Translations under genes and position numbers: made by a program | DNA from: Endozoicomonas sp. 4G | Lineage (GTDB): Bacteria; Pseudomonadota; Gammaproteobacteria; Pseudomonadales; Endozoicomonadaceae | DNA: 64,000 nucleotides | Assembly (NCBI RefSeq): GCF_023822025.1 | Contig: NZ_CP082909.1 | Coordinates: forward strand, 3,772,001 to 3,836,000 | Reading direction: 5' to 3' | Shown here: positions 1 to 8,468 of the stretch, in pieces | Layout of the letters: every line of letters starts with the position of its first letter | How positions within the stretch are numbered: the first letter of the stretch is position 1 | The notes under the pieces: generated by a model | What the model saw: the letters and a program-made list of their open reading frames with translations, nothing else | The model's database searches: none | What the model was told of the DNA's origin: nothing

Positions 1-1634
1 CTTTTGAGTTTCTGGTTGGCAGGCAGGTGGGTCTGTTTGTGTTTTTTTAGATCGCTCGCCCGGTCGGTGCTGTAGTGGCAGCCCTCATGGTCACACTGGT
101 GCACCTTGGGTTTCCTGGGTCTCTGGTCGGCAGGCAGGTGGGTCTGTTTGTGTTTTTTCAGGTCGGACGCCCGGACGGTGCTGTAGTTGCAGCCCTCATG
201 GTCACACTGGTGCACCCTGGGTCTCTGGTCGGCAGGCAGGTGGGTCTTTTTGTGCTTTTTCAGATTGTGCCTATTGTCAGTTCTGTAATCACAGCCCTCA
301 TGGTCACACTGGTGCACTTTGGGTTTCCTGGGTCTCTGGTCGGCAGGCAGGTGGGTCTGCTTGTGCTTTTTCAGATTGCTTGTCAGGTTGGTGCTGAAGT
401 TACAGCCCTCGTGGTCACACTGGTGCACCTTGGTTTTTTTGGGTCTCTGATCGGCAGGCAGGTGGGTCTGTTTGTGCCTTTTCAGTACGCTCATCTTGTC
501 AGCTCTGTAATCGCAGCCCTCGTGGTCACACTGGTGCACCTTGGGTTTTTTGGATCTCTGGTCGGCAGGAAGGTGGATCTGTTTGTGTTTTTTCAGGTCG
601 GACGCCCGGGCGGTGCTGTAGTTGCAGCCCTCATGGTCACACTGGTGCACCCTGGGTCTCTGGTCGGCAAGCAGGTGGGTCTGTTTGTGCCGTTTCAGAC
701 TGCACCTGAAGTCGGTTCTGTAGTCGCAGTTTTTATGGTCACACTGGTGCACCTTGGGTCTTTGGTCGGCAGGCAGGTGGATCTGTTTGTGCTTTTTCAG
801 ATCGTCCACCCGGTCGGTTCTGTAGTTGCAGTCCTCATGGTCACACTGGTGCACCTTGGGCCTCTGGTCGGCAGGCAGGTGGATCTGTTTGTGCGTTTTC
901 AGATAGTTCGCCCGGTCGGTTCTGTAGTCGCAGTCCTCATGGTCACACTGGTGCACCTTGAGTTTCCCAGATCTCACAGGCAGGCGGGTATTTTTGTGCG
1001 ATTTCAGATGGCGCGCCTGGTTGGTGCTGCAAGCAGGTGGGGTGATGTTCGGGTGGTTAACAGAGTCCGCTTCTGCCACGTCTACCTCTGAGTCATTAAC
1101 TATTTCACTGTCTAAAACAGGCTCCTGCTTAATCTTTTTCAGTGCCAGAGTCGCACAATACTGATTGATTTCATTTGATACTCGATAAGGATTAAGTGTC
1201 GTGGTCAGATACTCAACATTAGATTCGTCATCAGCTTCGTCTTCGTTTGAACGGTCGTCGCTGTTTTCATCAGAGGTGCTGCTGTCTTCACTGTCACTGT
1301 CTTCGCTGTAGGCACTATCATCAGAGGCTGCCCGACTGTAGGCCTTAGCTTTGACATCAGAGTCGGGAAAGTCGCCGGTGGCAGGAAAAAAGCAATAGCG
1401 ACTGTCTGACTTTAAGAGTGGTTTTAAAAGGATGTCATCACCGAATATCTCAATAGCGATAGCTTTAACCGTAGAGTCAGGTTCTGGTAGCGCATCCCGG
1501 ACTGGAAAAAGAGGAAGAAGCATAGTTTTGATGTCCAGAACGAACAGCAAAGGCAACCTGTTTTCCTGAGCCTGACCATTAGAGCAATGCACGGCAACGG
1601 CCAAGATCAAAATCAATGTGTTTTTGGATAGCAA
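1..1634 (-). CDS. zf1: exported multi-C2H2 zinc-finger protein (3' end outside window)
   Basis: The frame is open from a TTG start at 1634 to the window edge; by comparison with zf2 about 20 C-terminal residues (the basic tail) are missing. The signal peptide (MLSKNTLILIL...GQA) is followed by one PATGD unit, an acidic SEDSDSEDSS stretch and an IKQE motif. A degenerate half-finger without cysteines (CSTNQARHLKSH) precedes nine complete fingers. Residues at helix positions -1,1,2,3, N to C: RANY, RVDD, FRCS, RASD, KMSV, LTSN, NRHN, RASD, RASD. It is the closest relative of its neighbour zf2, with the same N-terminal domain and several identical fingers, so the two arose by recent tandem duplication. 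Family membership is certain; the function is inferred. Confidence 0.88.
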   Translation of the reverse strand, partial: MLSKNTLILILAVAVHCSNGQAQENRLPLLFVLDIKTMLLPLFPVRDALPEPDSTVKAIAIEIFGDDILLKPLLKSDSRYCFFPATGDFPDSDVKAKAYSRAASDDSAYSEDSDSEDSSTSDENSDDRSNEDEADDESNVEYLTTTLNPYRVSNEINQYCATLALKKIKQEPVLDSEIVNDSEVDVAEADSVNHPNITPPACSTNQARHLKSHKNTRLPVRSGKLKVHQCDHEDCDYRTDRANYLKTHKQIHLPADQRPKVHQCDHEDCNYRTDRVDDLKKHKQIHLPADQRPKVHQCDHKNCDYRTDFRCSLKRHKQTHLLADQRPRVHQCDHEGCNYSTARASDLKKHKQIHLPADQRSKKPKVHQCDHEGCDYRADKMSVLKRHKQTHLPADQRPKKTKVHQCDHEGCNFSTNLTSNLKKHKQTHLPADQRPRKPKVHQCDHEGCDYRTDNRHNLKKHKKTHLPADQRPRVHQCDHEGCNYSTVRASDLKKHKQTHLPADQRPRKPKVHQCDHEGCHYSTDRASDLKKHKQTHLPANQKLK

Positions 1635-1733
1635 GGTCTGGCTTCCCAGTCATTGAAATGTTTATTGGGAAATCAGGTTAGTCAAAATCTGGAGCGAGGT
1701 CAGTGGTTTCTTTGAGGTGGGTTGGGAGGGGGA

Positions 1734-3239
1734 TCATTCTTTATCACTCTTTTTTCTTTTCCTGTCAGATGGCGGCTGGTCATACGCTTTTCTTTTGAGT
1801 TTCTGGTTGGCAGGCAGGTGGGTCTGTTTGTGTTTTTTTAGATCGCTCGCCCGGTCGGTGTTGTAGTCGCAGCCCTCATGGTCACACTGGTGCACCTTGG
1901 GTTTCCTGGGTCTCTGATCGGCAGGCAGGTGGGTCTGTTTGTGCTTTTTCAGATTGTGCCTATTGTCAGTTCTGTAATCACAGCCCTCATGTTCACACTG
2001 GTGCACCTTGGGTTTTCTGGGTCTCTGATCGGCAGGCAGGTGGGTCTGTTTGTGCCTTTTCAGTCCGCTCATCATGTCAGCTCTGTAATCGCAGCCCTCA
2101 TGGTCACACTGGTGCATCTTGGGTTTCCTGGGTCTCTGGTCGGCAGGCAGGTGGGTCTGTTTGTGCCTTTTCAGTCCGCTCATCTTGTCAGTTCTGTAAT
2201 CGCAGCCCTCATGGTCACACTGGTGCACCTTGGGTTTCTTGGATCTCTGGTCGGCAGGAAGGTGGATCTGTTTATGTTTTTTCAGGTCGGACGCCCGGGC
2301 GGTGCTGTAGTTGCAGCCCTCATGGCCACACTGGTGCACCCTGGGTCTCTGGTCGGCAGGCAGGTGGGTCTGTTTGTGCCGTTTCAGACTGCACCTGAGG
2401 TCGGTTCTGTAGTCGCAGTTTTTATGGTCACACTGGTGCACCTTGAGTCTTTGGTCGGCAGGCAGGTGGATCTGTTTGTGCTTTTTCAGATAGTCCGCCC
2501 GGTCGGTTCTGTAGTCGCAGTCCTCATGGTCACACTGGTGCACCTTGATTTTCCCAGGTCTCACAGGCATGCGGGTATTTTTGTGCGATTTCAGATGGCG
2601 CGCCTGGTTGGTGCTGTAAGCAGGTGGGGTGATGTTTGGGTGGTTAACAGAGTCCGCTTCTGCCACGTCTACCTCTGAGTCAGCCAGTGTTTCACTGTCT
2701 GAAATAGACTCCTGCTTAATCTTTTTCAGTTCCAGAGTCGCACAATACTGATTGATTTCATTTGATACTCGATAAGGATTAAGTATCGTTGTCAGATACT
2801 CAACATTAGATTCGTCATCAGCTTCGTCTTCGTTTGAAGGAGTGTCGCTGTTTTCATCAGAGGTGCTGCTGTCTTCACTGTCACTGTCTTCGCTGTCGGC
2901 ACTATCATCAGAGGCTGCCCGACTGTAGGCCTTAGCTTTGACATCAGAGTCGGGAGAGTCGCCGGTGGCAGGAAAATCGCCGGTGGCAGGAAAAAAGCAA
3001 TAGCGACTGTCTGACTTTAAGAGTGGTTTTAAAAGGATGTCATCACCGAATATCTCAATAGCGATAGCTTTAACCGTAGAGTCAGGTTCTGGTAGCGCAT
3101 CCCGGACTGGAAAAAGAGGAAGAAGCATAGTTTTGATGTCCAGAACGAACAGCAAAGGCAACCTGTTTTCCTGAGCCTGACCATTAGAGCAATGCACGGC
3201 AACGGCCAAGATCAAAATCAATGTGTTTTTGGATAGCAA
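1734..3239 (-). CDS. zf2: exported multi-C2H2 zinc-finger protein, 7 fingers (reference member of the family)
   Basis: 501 aa; this entry describes the family architecture. Residues 1-22: basic N-terminus, hydrophobic core and a G-Q-A cleavage-like site (Sec signal peptide). About 23-105: a domain with a GDDILLKP box and an RYCFFPATGD segment. About 107-150: Ser/Asp/Glu-rich acidic stretch. About 155-185: conserved NPYRVSNEINQYCATL box then IKQE. About 208-235: half-finger lacking cysteines. About 236-470: seven fingers C-x4-C-x12-H-x3-H joined by an LPADQR-type linker. Tail: KRK-(8 residues)-RKRKK, bipartite-NLS-like. Helix quartets (-1,1,2,3): RADY, LRCS, RASD, KMSG, MMSG, NRHN, RASD. TTG start chosen because it gives the constant 99-bp spacer and signal peptide; GGGAAG lies 7 nt upstream. 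Likely DNA binding; host-nuclear targeting is inference. Confidence 0.92.
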   Translation of the reverse strand: MLSKNTLILILAVAVHCSNGQAQENRLPLLFVLDIKTMLLPLFPVRDALPEPDSTVKAIAIEIFGDDILLKPLLKSDSRYCFFPATGDFPATGDSPDSDVKAKAYSRAASDDSADSEDSDSEDSSTSDENSDTPSNEDEADDESNVEYLTTILNPYRVSNEINQYCATLELKKIKQESISDSETLADSEVDVAEADSVNHPNITPPAYSTNQARHLKSHKNTRMPVRPGKIKVHQCDHEDCDYRTDRADYLKKHKQIHLPADQRLKVHQCDHKNCDYRTDLRCSLKRHKQTHLPADQRPRVHQCGHEGCNYSTARASDLKKHKQIHLPADQRSKKPKVHQCDHEGCDYRTDKMSGLKRHKQTHLPADQRPRKPKMHQCDHEGCDYRADMMSGLKRHKQTHLPADQRPRKPKVHQCEHEGCDYRTDNRHNLKKHKQTHLPADQRPRKPKVHQCDHEGCDYNTDRASDLKKHKQTHLPANQKLKRKAYDQPPSDRKRKKSDKE

Positions 3240-3338
3240 GGTCTGGCTTCCCAGTCATTGAAATGTTTATTGGGAAATCAGGTTAGTCAAAATCTGGAGC
3301 GAGGTCAGTGGTTTCTTTGAGGTGGGTTGGGAGGGGGA
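3240..3338 (-). promoter_or_regulatory. conserved 99-bp intergenic module with candidate promoter (exemplar of about 34 copies)
   Basis: Shown for zf2. On the minus strand TTGACT (3290-3285), a 17-bp spacer, AACATT (3267-3262), then GGGAAG and the TTG start at 3239. The -35 is good, the -10 poor. The module recurs almost unchanged before most genes, e.g. 1635-1733, 4554-4652, 6375-6473, 8370-8468, 14489-14587, 17701-17799, 28893-28991, 35642-35740, 36986-37084, 41507-41605, 43346-43444, 47910-48008, 51247-51345, 55778-55876, 57416-57514, 61201-61299, 62620-62718. Shortened versions: 13302-13375, 20461-20534, 44945-45019. It is missing between zf18-zf21. No terminator hairpin is apparent, so read-through along the array is possible. 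Confidence 0.4.
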
Positions 3339-4553
3339 TCATTCTTTATCACTCTTTTTTCTTTTCCTGTCAGATGGCGGCTGGTCATACGCTTTTCTTT
3401 TGAGTTTCTGGTTGGCAGGCAGGTGGGTCAGTTTGTGCCTTTGCAGACTGAACCTACGATCGGTTCTGTAATTGCAGCCCTTATGGTCACACTGGTGCGC
3501 CTTGACTCTCTGGTCGGCAGGCAGGTGAATCTCTTTGTGGGCTTTCAGACTGCCCTTGTGATCGGTGCTGTAGTCGCAGCCCTCATGGCCACACTGGTGC
3601 ACCTTGGGCCTCTGGTCGGCAGGCAGGTGGGTTCGTTTGTGCGTTTTCAGATGGCTCGTATGGTCAGTTCTGTAATTGCAGCCCTCATGGTCACACTGGT
3701 GCACCTTGGCTCTCTGGTCGGCAGGCAGGTGGGTCTTTTTGTGCCTTTTCAGATGGCCCACATGGTCGGTGATGTAGTTGCAACCCTTATGGTCACACTG
3801 GTGCATCTTGGGTCTCTTGGGTCTCTGGTCGGCAGGCAGGTGGGTTTGTTTGTGCGCTTTCAGGTGACTCATGTCGCCGGCGTTGTAAGCAGGTGAGCTA
3901 ATTTCCAGATGGTTAGCAGAGTCTGCTTCTGTCACCTCTTCTGACTCGGCGGGTATTTCACTGTCTGAAATGGCTCCCTGATTAATCATGTTCAGTCTCA
4001 GAGTCGCACAATACTGACTGAATTCATTTAACGCCTGAAAAGGATTGGGTGCCGTGTTTACACACTGAACATCCGTTTCGACATCAGCTTCGTCTTCGTT
4101 TGAAGGGTTGTCGCTGTTTTCATCAGAGGTATTGCTGTCTTCACTGTCACTGTCTTCGCTGTCACTGTCTTCGCTGTCACTGTCTTCGCTGTCGGCACTA
4201 TCATCAGAGGCTGCCCGTCGGTAAGCCTTAGCTTTGACATCAGAGTCGGAAAAGTCGCCGGTGGCAGGAAAGTCGGCAGTGGCAGGAAAATCGCCGGTGG
4301 CAGGAAAAAAGCAATAGCGACTGTCTGACTTTAAGAGTGGTTTTAAAAGGATGTCGTCACCGAATATCTCAATGGCGATAGCTTTAACCGTAGAGTCAGG
4401 TTCTGGTAGCGCATCCCGGACTGGAAAAAGAGGAAGAAGCATAGTTTCGATGCCCAGAACGAACAGCAAAGGCAACCTGTTTTCCTGAGCCTGACCATTA
4501 GAGCAATGCACGGCAACGGCCAAGATCAAAATCAATGTGTTTTTGGATAGCAA
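3339..4553 (-). CDS. zf3: exported C2H2 zinc-finger protein, 4 fingers
   Basis: 404 aa, one of the shorter members, with the architecture described at 1734-3239. The N-terminal domain carries three PAT[GA]DF units and the acidic segment is expanded to four SEDSD blocks by a 15-bp tandem repeat (4147-4191). The box before the fingers reads MINQGAISDSEI, so the lysine of the IKQE motif found in zf1 and zf2 is replaced by Asn. A cysteine-free half-finger (YNAGDMSHLKAH) precedes four fingers with helix quartets HVGH, HTSH, HKGS, RRFS. Tail KRK...DRKRKK. TTG start. The last finger has an unusual Gln (LQRH) in the helix. Fingers HVGH and HKGS recur in zf4. Confidence 0.9.
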   Translation of the reverse strand: MLSKNTLILILAVAVHCSNGQAQENRLPLLFVLGIETMLLPLFPVRDALPEPDSTVKAIAIEIFGDDILLKPLLKSDSRYCFFPATGDFPATADFPATGDFSDSDVKAKAYRRAASDDSADSEDSDSEDSDSEDSDSEDSNTSDENSDNPSNEDEADVETDVQCVNTAPNPFQALNEFSQYCATLRLNMINQGAISDSEIPAESEEVTEADSANHLEISSPAYNAGDMSHLKAHKQTHLPADQRPKRPKMHQCDHKGCNYITDHVGHLKRHKKTHLPADQRAKVHQCDHEGCNYRTDHTSHLKTHKRTHLPADQRPKVHQCGHEGCDYSTDHKGSLKAHKEIHLPADQRVKAHQCDHKGCNYRTDRRFSLQRHKLTHLPANQKLKRKAYDQPPSDRKRKKSDKE

Positions 4554-4652
4554 GGTCTGGCTTCCCAGTCATTGAAATGTTTATTGGGAAATCAGGTTAG
4601 TCAAAATATGGAGAGAGGTCAGTGGTTTCTCTGAGGTGGCTTGGGAGGGAGA

Positions 4653-6374
4653 TCATTCTTTATCACTCTTTTTTCTTTTCCTGTCAGATGGCGGCTGGTC
4701 ATAGGCTTTTCTCTTGGGTCTCTGGTCGGCAGGCAGGTGGATCCGTTTGTGGGTTTTCAGACTGCCCTTGTGATCAGTGCTGTAGTCGCAGCCCTCATGG
4801 TCACACTGGTGCACCTTGGGTCTCTGGTCGGCAGGCAGGTGGGTTCTTTTGTGCGTTTTCAGATGGCTCACATGGTCGGTTCTGTAATCGCAGCCCTCAT
4901 GGTCACACTGGTGCTTCTTGGGTCTCTGGTCGGCAAGCAGGTGGGTCTGCTTGTGCTGTTTCAGATCGGCTGCCCGGTCGGTCCTGTAGTTGCAGCCCTC
5001 ATGGTCACATTTGTGCGCCTTGACTCTCTGGTCGGCAGGCAGGTGGATCTGTTTGTGGGTTTTCAGAGTACCCTTGTGGTCAGTTCTGTAATTGCAGCCC
5101 TCATAGTCACACTGGTGCGCCTTGACTCTCTGGTCGGCAGGCAGGTGGATCTGTTTGTGGGTTTTCAGACTGCCCTTGTGAACGCTGCTGTAGTCGCAGC
5201 CCTCATGGTCACATTTGTGCGCCTTGACTCTCTGGTCGGCAGGCAGGTGGATCTGTTTGTGGGTTTTCAGACTACCCTTTTGGTCAGTTCTGTAATTGCA
5301 GCCCTCATGGTCACACTTGTGATTCATGGGTCTCCGGTCGGCAGGCAGGTGGGTCAGTTTGTGCATTTTCAGATGGGTCGCCTGATCGCTGCTGTAGTTG
5401 CAGCCCTCATGATCACACTGATGCACTCTGGGTCTCTGGTCGGCAAGCATGTGAATCCGTTTGTGCGTTTTCAGACTGCTACTGTCGTCGGTTCTGTAGT
5501 CGCAGCCCTCATGGTCACACTGGTGCTCCTTGGGTCTCTGGTCGGCAAGCAGGTGGGTCTTTTTGTGCCTTTTCAGATGGCCCACATGGTCGGTGATGTA
5601 GTTGCAACCCTTATGGTCACACTGGTGCATCTTGGGTCTCTTGGGCCTCTTGGGTCTCTGGTCGGCAGGCAGGTGGGTTTGTTTGTGCGCTTTCAGGTGA
5701 CTCATCTCGCCGATGTTGTAAGCAGGTGGGATAATTTCCAGATTATTAGCAGAGTCTACTTCTGTCACTTCTTCTGACTCAGCGGGTATTTCACTGTCTG
5801 AAATGGCTCCCTGCTTAATCATGTTCAGTCTCAGAGTCGCACAATACTGACTGAATTCATTTAATGCCCGAAAAGGATCGGGTGCTGTGTTTACACACTG
5901 AGCATCCGTTTCGGCATCAGCTTCGTCTTCGTTTGAACGGTCGTCGCTGTTGTCATCAGAGGTGCTGCTGTCTTCACTGTCACTGTCTTCGCTGTCGGCA
6001 CTATCATCAGAGGCTGCCCGACTGTAGGCCTTAGCTTTGACATCAGAGTCGGGAGAGTCGCCGGTGGCAGGAAAATCGCCGGTGGCAGGAAAATCGCCGG
6101 TGGCAGGAAAATCGCCGGTGGCAGGAAAAAAGCAATAGCGACTGTCTGACTTTAAGAGTGGTTTTAAAAGGATATCATCACCGAATATCTCAATGGCGAT
6201 AGCTTTAACCGTAGAGTCAGGTTCTGGTAGCGCATCCCGGACTGGAAAAAGAGGAAGAAGCATAGTTTTGATGTCCAGAACGAACAGCAAAGGCAACCTG
6301 TTTTCCTGAGCCTGACCATTAGAGCAATGCACGGCAACGGCCAAGATCAAAATCAATGTGTTTTTGGATAGCAA
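4653..6374 (-). CDS. zf4: exported C2H2 zinc-finger protein, 9 fingers
   Basis: 573 aa. The N-terminal domain has four perfect PATGDF units encoded by an 18-bp repeat (6058-6129). The motif before the fingers is MIKQGAISDSEI: lysine retained but the acidic residue of psi-K-x-E lost. After a half-finger (YNIGEMSHLKAH) come nine fingers: HVGH, DSSS, QATH, QKGS, HKGS, HKGT, RAAD, HVSH, HKGS. The linker before the first complete finger is lengthened (RPKRPKRPKMHQ). Five fingers share the KG[ST]LKTH helix, indicating internal duplication. Tail KRK...DRKRKK. TTG start and the same 99-bp spacer as its neighbours. Confidence 0.91.
   Translation of the reverse strand: MLSKNTLILILAVAVHCSNGQAQENRLPLLFVLDIKTMLLPLFPVRDALPEPDSTVKAIAIEIFGDDILLKPLLKSDSRYCFFPATGDFPATGDFPATGDFPATGDSPDSDVKAKAYSRAASDDSADSEDSDSEDSSTSDDNSDDRSNEDEADAETDAQCVNTAPDPFRALNEFSQYCATLRLNMIKQGAISDSEIPAESEEVTEVDSANNLEIIPPAYNIGEMSHLKAHKQTHLPADQRPKRPKRPKMHQCDHKGCNYITDHVGHLKRHKKTHLLADQRPKEHQCDHEGCDYRTDDSSSLKTHKRIHMLADQRPRVHQCDHEGCNYSSDQATHLKMHKLTHLPADRRPMNHKCDHEGCNYRTDQKGSLKTHKQIHLPADQRVKAHKCDHEGCDYSSVHKGSLKTHKQIHLPADQRVKAHQCDYEGCNYRTDHKGTLKTHKQIHLPADQRVKAHKCDHEGCNYRTDRAADLKQHKQTHLLADQRPKKHQCDHEGCDYRTDHVSHLKTHKRTHLPADQRPKVHQCDHEGCDYSTDHKGSLKTHKRIHLPADQRPKRKAYDQPPSDRKRKKSDKE
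6058..6129. repeat. 18-bp tandem repeat x4 (PATGDF) in zf4
   Basis: Four units of TCGCCGGTGGCAGGAAAA. zf1 has one unit, zf2 two, zf3 three (one altered), so copy number steps from gene to gene. Confidence 0.9.
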
Positions 6375-6473
6375 GGTCTGGCTTCCCAGTCATTGAAATG
6401 TTTATTGGGAAATCAGGTTAGTCAAAATATGGAGAGAGGTCAGTGGTTTCTTCGAGGTGGGTTGGGAGGTAGA

Positions 6474-8369
6474 TCATTCTTTATCACTCTTTTTTCTTTT
6501 CCTGTCAGATGGCGGCTGGTCATAGGCTTTTCTCTTGGGTCTCTGGTCGGCAGGCAGGTGAGTCTGTTTGTGCCTTTGCAGATGGCTTGTGTGGCCGGTG
6601 CTATAGTCGCACCCCTCATGGTCACACTGGTGCACCTTGGGTCTCTGGTCGGCAGGCAGGTGAGTCTGTTTGTGCCTTTGCAGATGGCTTGTGTGGCCGG
6701 TGCTATAGTCGCACCCCTCATGGTCACACTGGTGCACCTTGGGTCTTTGGTCGGCAGGCAGGTGGATCTGTTTGTGGGTTTTCAGACTGCCCTTGTAATC
6801 GGTGCTGTAGTCGCAGCCCTCATGGTCACACTGGTGCACCTTAGGTCTCTGGTCGGCAGGCAGGTGGATTTTTTTGTGCTTTTTCAGATCACCCGCCCGG
6901 TCGGTGCTGTAATTGCAGCCCTCATGGTCACACTGGTATACCTTGGCTCTCTGGTCGGCAGGCAGGTGGGTCTGCTTGTGCTTTTTCAGATTGCCCGTGT
7001 AGTCGGTGCTGTAATTGCAGCCCTCATGGTCACACTGGTATACCTTGGCTCTCTGGTCGGCAGGCAGGTGGGTCTGCTTGTGCTTTTTCAGATTGCCCGT
7101 GTAGTCGGTTCTGTAGTCGCAGCCCTCATGGTCACATTGGTGCGCCTTGACTCTCTGGTCGGCAGGCAGGTGGGTCTCTTTGTGGGTTTTCAGACTGCCC
7201 TTGTGAACGCTGCTGAAGTCGCAGCCCTCATGGTCACATTTGTGCGCCTTGACTCTCTGGTCGGCAGGCAGGTGAATCTGTTTGTGGGATTTCAGACTAC
7301 CCTTGTGGTCAGTTCTGTAATTGCAGCCCTCATGGTCACACTTGTGATTCATGGGTCTCCGGTCGGCAGGCAGGTGGGTCAGTTTGTGCTTTTTTAGATG
7401 GCTCATGTAGTCGGTGCTATAGTCGCACCCCTCATGGTCACACTGGTGCTCCCTGGATCTCTGGTCGGCAGGCAGGTGGATCTGTTTGTGCCTTTTCAGA
7501 TACTCCTGCCTATCGGTCCTGTAGTCGCAGCCCTCATGGTCACACTGGTGCACCTTGGGTCTCTGGTCGCCAAGCAGGTGGGTCTTTTTGTGCCTTTTCA
7601 GATGGCTCACATAGTCGGTGATGTAGTTGCAACCCTTATGGTCACACTGGTGCATCTTGGGTCTCTTGGGTCTCTGGTCGGCAGGCAGGTGGGTTTGTTT
7701 GTGCGCTTTCAGGTGACTCATGTCGCCGGCGTTGTAAGCAGGTGAGCTAATTTCCAGATGGTTAGCAGAGTCTGCTTCTGTCACCTCTTCTGACTCGGCG
7801 GGTATTTCACTGTCTGAAATGGATCCCTGATTAATCATGTTCAGTCTCAGAGTCGCACAATACTGACTGAATTCATTTAATGCCTGAAAAGGATCGGGTG
7901 CCGTGTTTACACACTGAACATCCGTTTCGTCATCAGCTTCGTCTTCGTTTGAAGGGTTGTCGCTGTTTTCATCAGAGGTGCTGCTGTCTTCACTGTCACT
8001 GTCTTCGCTGTCACTGTCTTCGCTGTCACTGTCTTCGCTGTCACTGTCTTCGCTGTCGGCACTATCATCAGAGGCTGCCCGTCGGTAAGCCTTAGCTTTG
8101 ACATCAGAGTCGGGAGAGTCGCCGGTGGCAGGAGAAAAGCAATAACGAGTGCCTGGTTTTAAAAGGATGTCATCACCGAATATCTCAATGGCGATAGTTT
8201 TAACCGTAGAGTCAGGCTCTGGTAGCGCATCCCGGACTGGAGAAAGAGGAAGAAGCATAGTTTCGATGCCCAGAACGAACAGCAAAGGCAACCTGTTTTC
8301 CTGAGCCTGACCATTAGAGCAATGCACGGCAACGGCCAAGATCAAAATCAATGTGTTTTTGGATAGCAA
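6474..8369 (-). CDS. zf5: exported C2H2 zinc-finger protein, 11 fingers
   Basis: 631 aa. The acidic segment is expanded by four copies of a 15-bp unit (7996-8055) to a long SEDSD repeat. The N-terminal domain is shortened: only one PATGD, and the LLKSDS segment is replaced by GTRYCF. After a half-finger (YNAGDMSHLKAH) come eleven fingers: YVSH, RQEY, YMSH, HKGS, HKGS, YTGN, YTGN, RAGD, YKGS, HTSH, HTSH. The last two fingers are encoded by an exact 102-bp tandem duplication (6537-6638 and 6639-6740), and the two YTGN fingers are near-identical. Tail KRK...DRKRKK. TTG start. Confidence 0.91.
   Translation of the reverse strand: MLSKNTLILILAVAVHCSNGQAQENRLPLLFVLGIETMLLPLSPVRDALPEPDSTVKTIAIEIFGDDILLKPGTRYCFSPATGDSPDSDVKAKAYRRAASDDSADSEDSDSEDSDSEDSDSEDSDSEDSSTSDENSDNPSNEDEADDETDVQCVNTAPDPFQALNEFSQYCATLRLNMINQGSISDSEIPAESEEVTEADSANHLEISSPAYNAGDMSHLKAHKQTHLPADQRPKRPKMHQCDHKGCNYITDYVSHLKRHKKTHLLGDQRPKVHQCDHEGCDYRTDRQEYLKRHKQIHLPADQRSREHQCDHEGCDYSTDYMSHLKKHKLTHLPADRRPMNHKCDHEGCNYRTDHKGSLKSHKQIHLPADQRVKAHKCDHEGCDFSSVHKGSLKTHKETHLPADQRVKAHQCDHEGCDYRTDYTGNLKKHKQTHLPADQRAKVYQCDHEGCNYSTDYTGNLKKHKQTHLPADQRAKVYQCDHEGCNYSTDRAGDLKKHKKIHLPADQRPKVHQCDHEGCDYSTDYKGSLKTHKQIHLPADQRPKVHQCDHEGCDYSTGHTSHLQRHKQTHLPADQRPKVHQCDHEGCDYSTGHTSHLQRHKQTHLPADQRPKRKAYDQPPSDRKRKKSDKE
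6537..6740. repeat. exact 102-bp tandem duplication (two zinc fingers of zf5)
   Basis: Units 6537-6638 and 6639-6740 are identical over 102 bp and each encodes one finger plus linker (quartet HTSH). This is one repeat period of the array, caught very soon after duplication. Confidence 0.9.
7996..8055. repeat. 15-bp tandem repeat x4 (SEDSD) in the acidic segment of zf5
   Basis: Four perfect copies of TCACTGTCTTCGCTG; zf3 has three (4147-4191) and most other genes one or two. Confidence 0.9.
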
Positions 8370-8468
8370 GGTCTGGCTTCCCAGTCATTGAAATGTTTAT
8401 TGGGAAATCAGGTTAGTCAAAATCTGGAGAGAGGTCGCAGGTTTCTTTGAGGTGGGTTCGGAGGCGGA

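Noticed and set aside
75-1091. Long + strand open frames throughout the window (up to about 400 codons) reading as hydrophobic repeats GSLVGRQVGLFVPFQ.
   Set aside because: They are exact antisense shadows of the finger repeats, follow the same 102-bp period, have no ribosome binding sites or conserved ends, and break wherever the minus-strand linker codons vary. The minus-strand frames carry all conserved protein features.
1649-1651. ATG 19 nt upstream of the TTG start (frame MTGKPDLAIQKH) as the true start or a regulatory upstream frame.
   Set aside because: It is out of frame with the gene and not conserved: many copies have ACG there (spacers reading GTCGTTGAA on +). A +1 frameshift would be needed to enter the gene.
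3180-3239. Lipoprotein signal (Cys in VHCSNG).
   Set aside because: The residue before Cys is His, which does not fit a lipobox, and zf14-zf16 and zf37 lack the Cys altogether while keeping the rest of the signal peptide.
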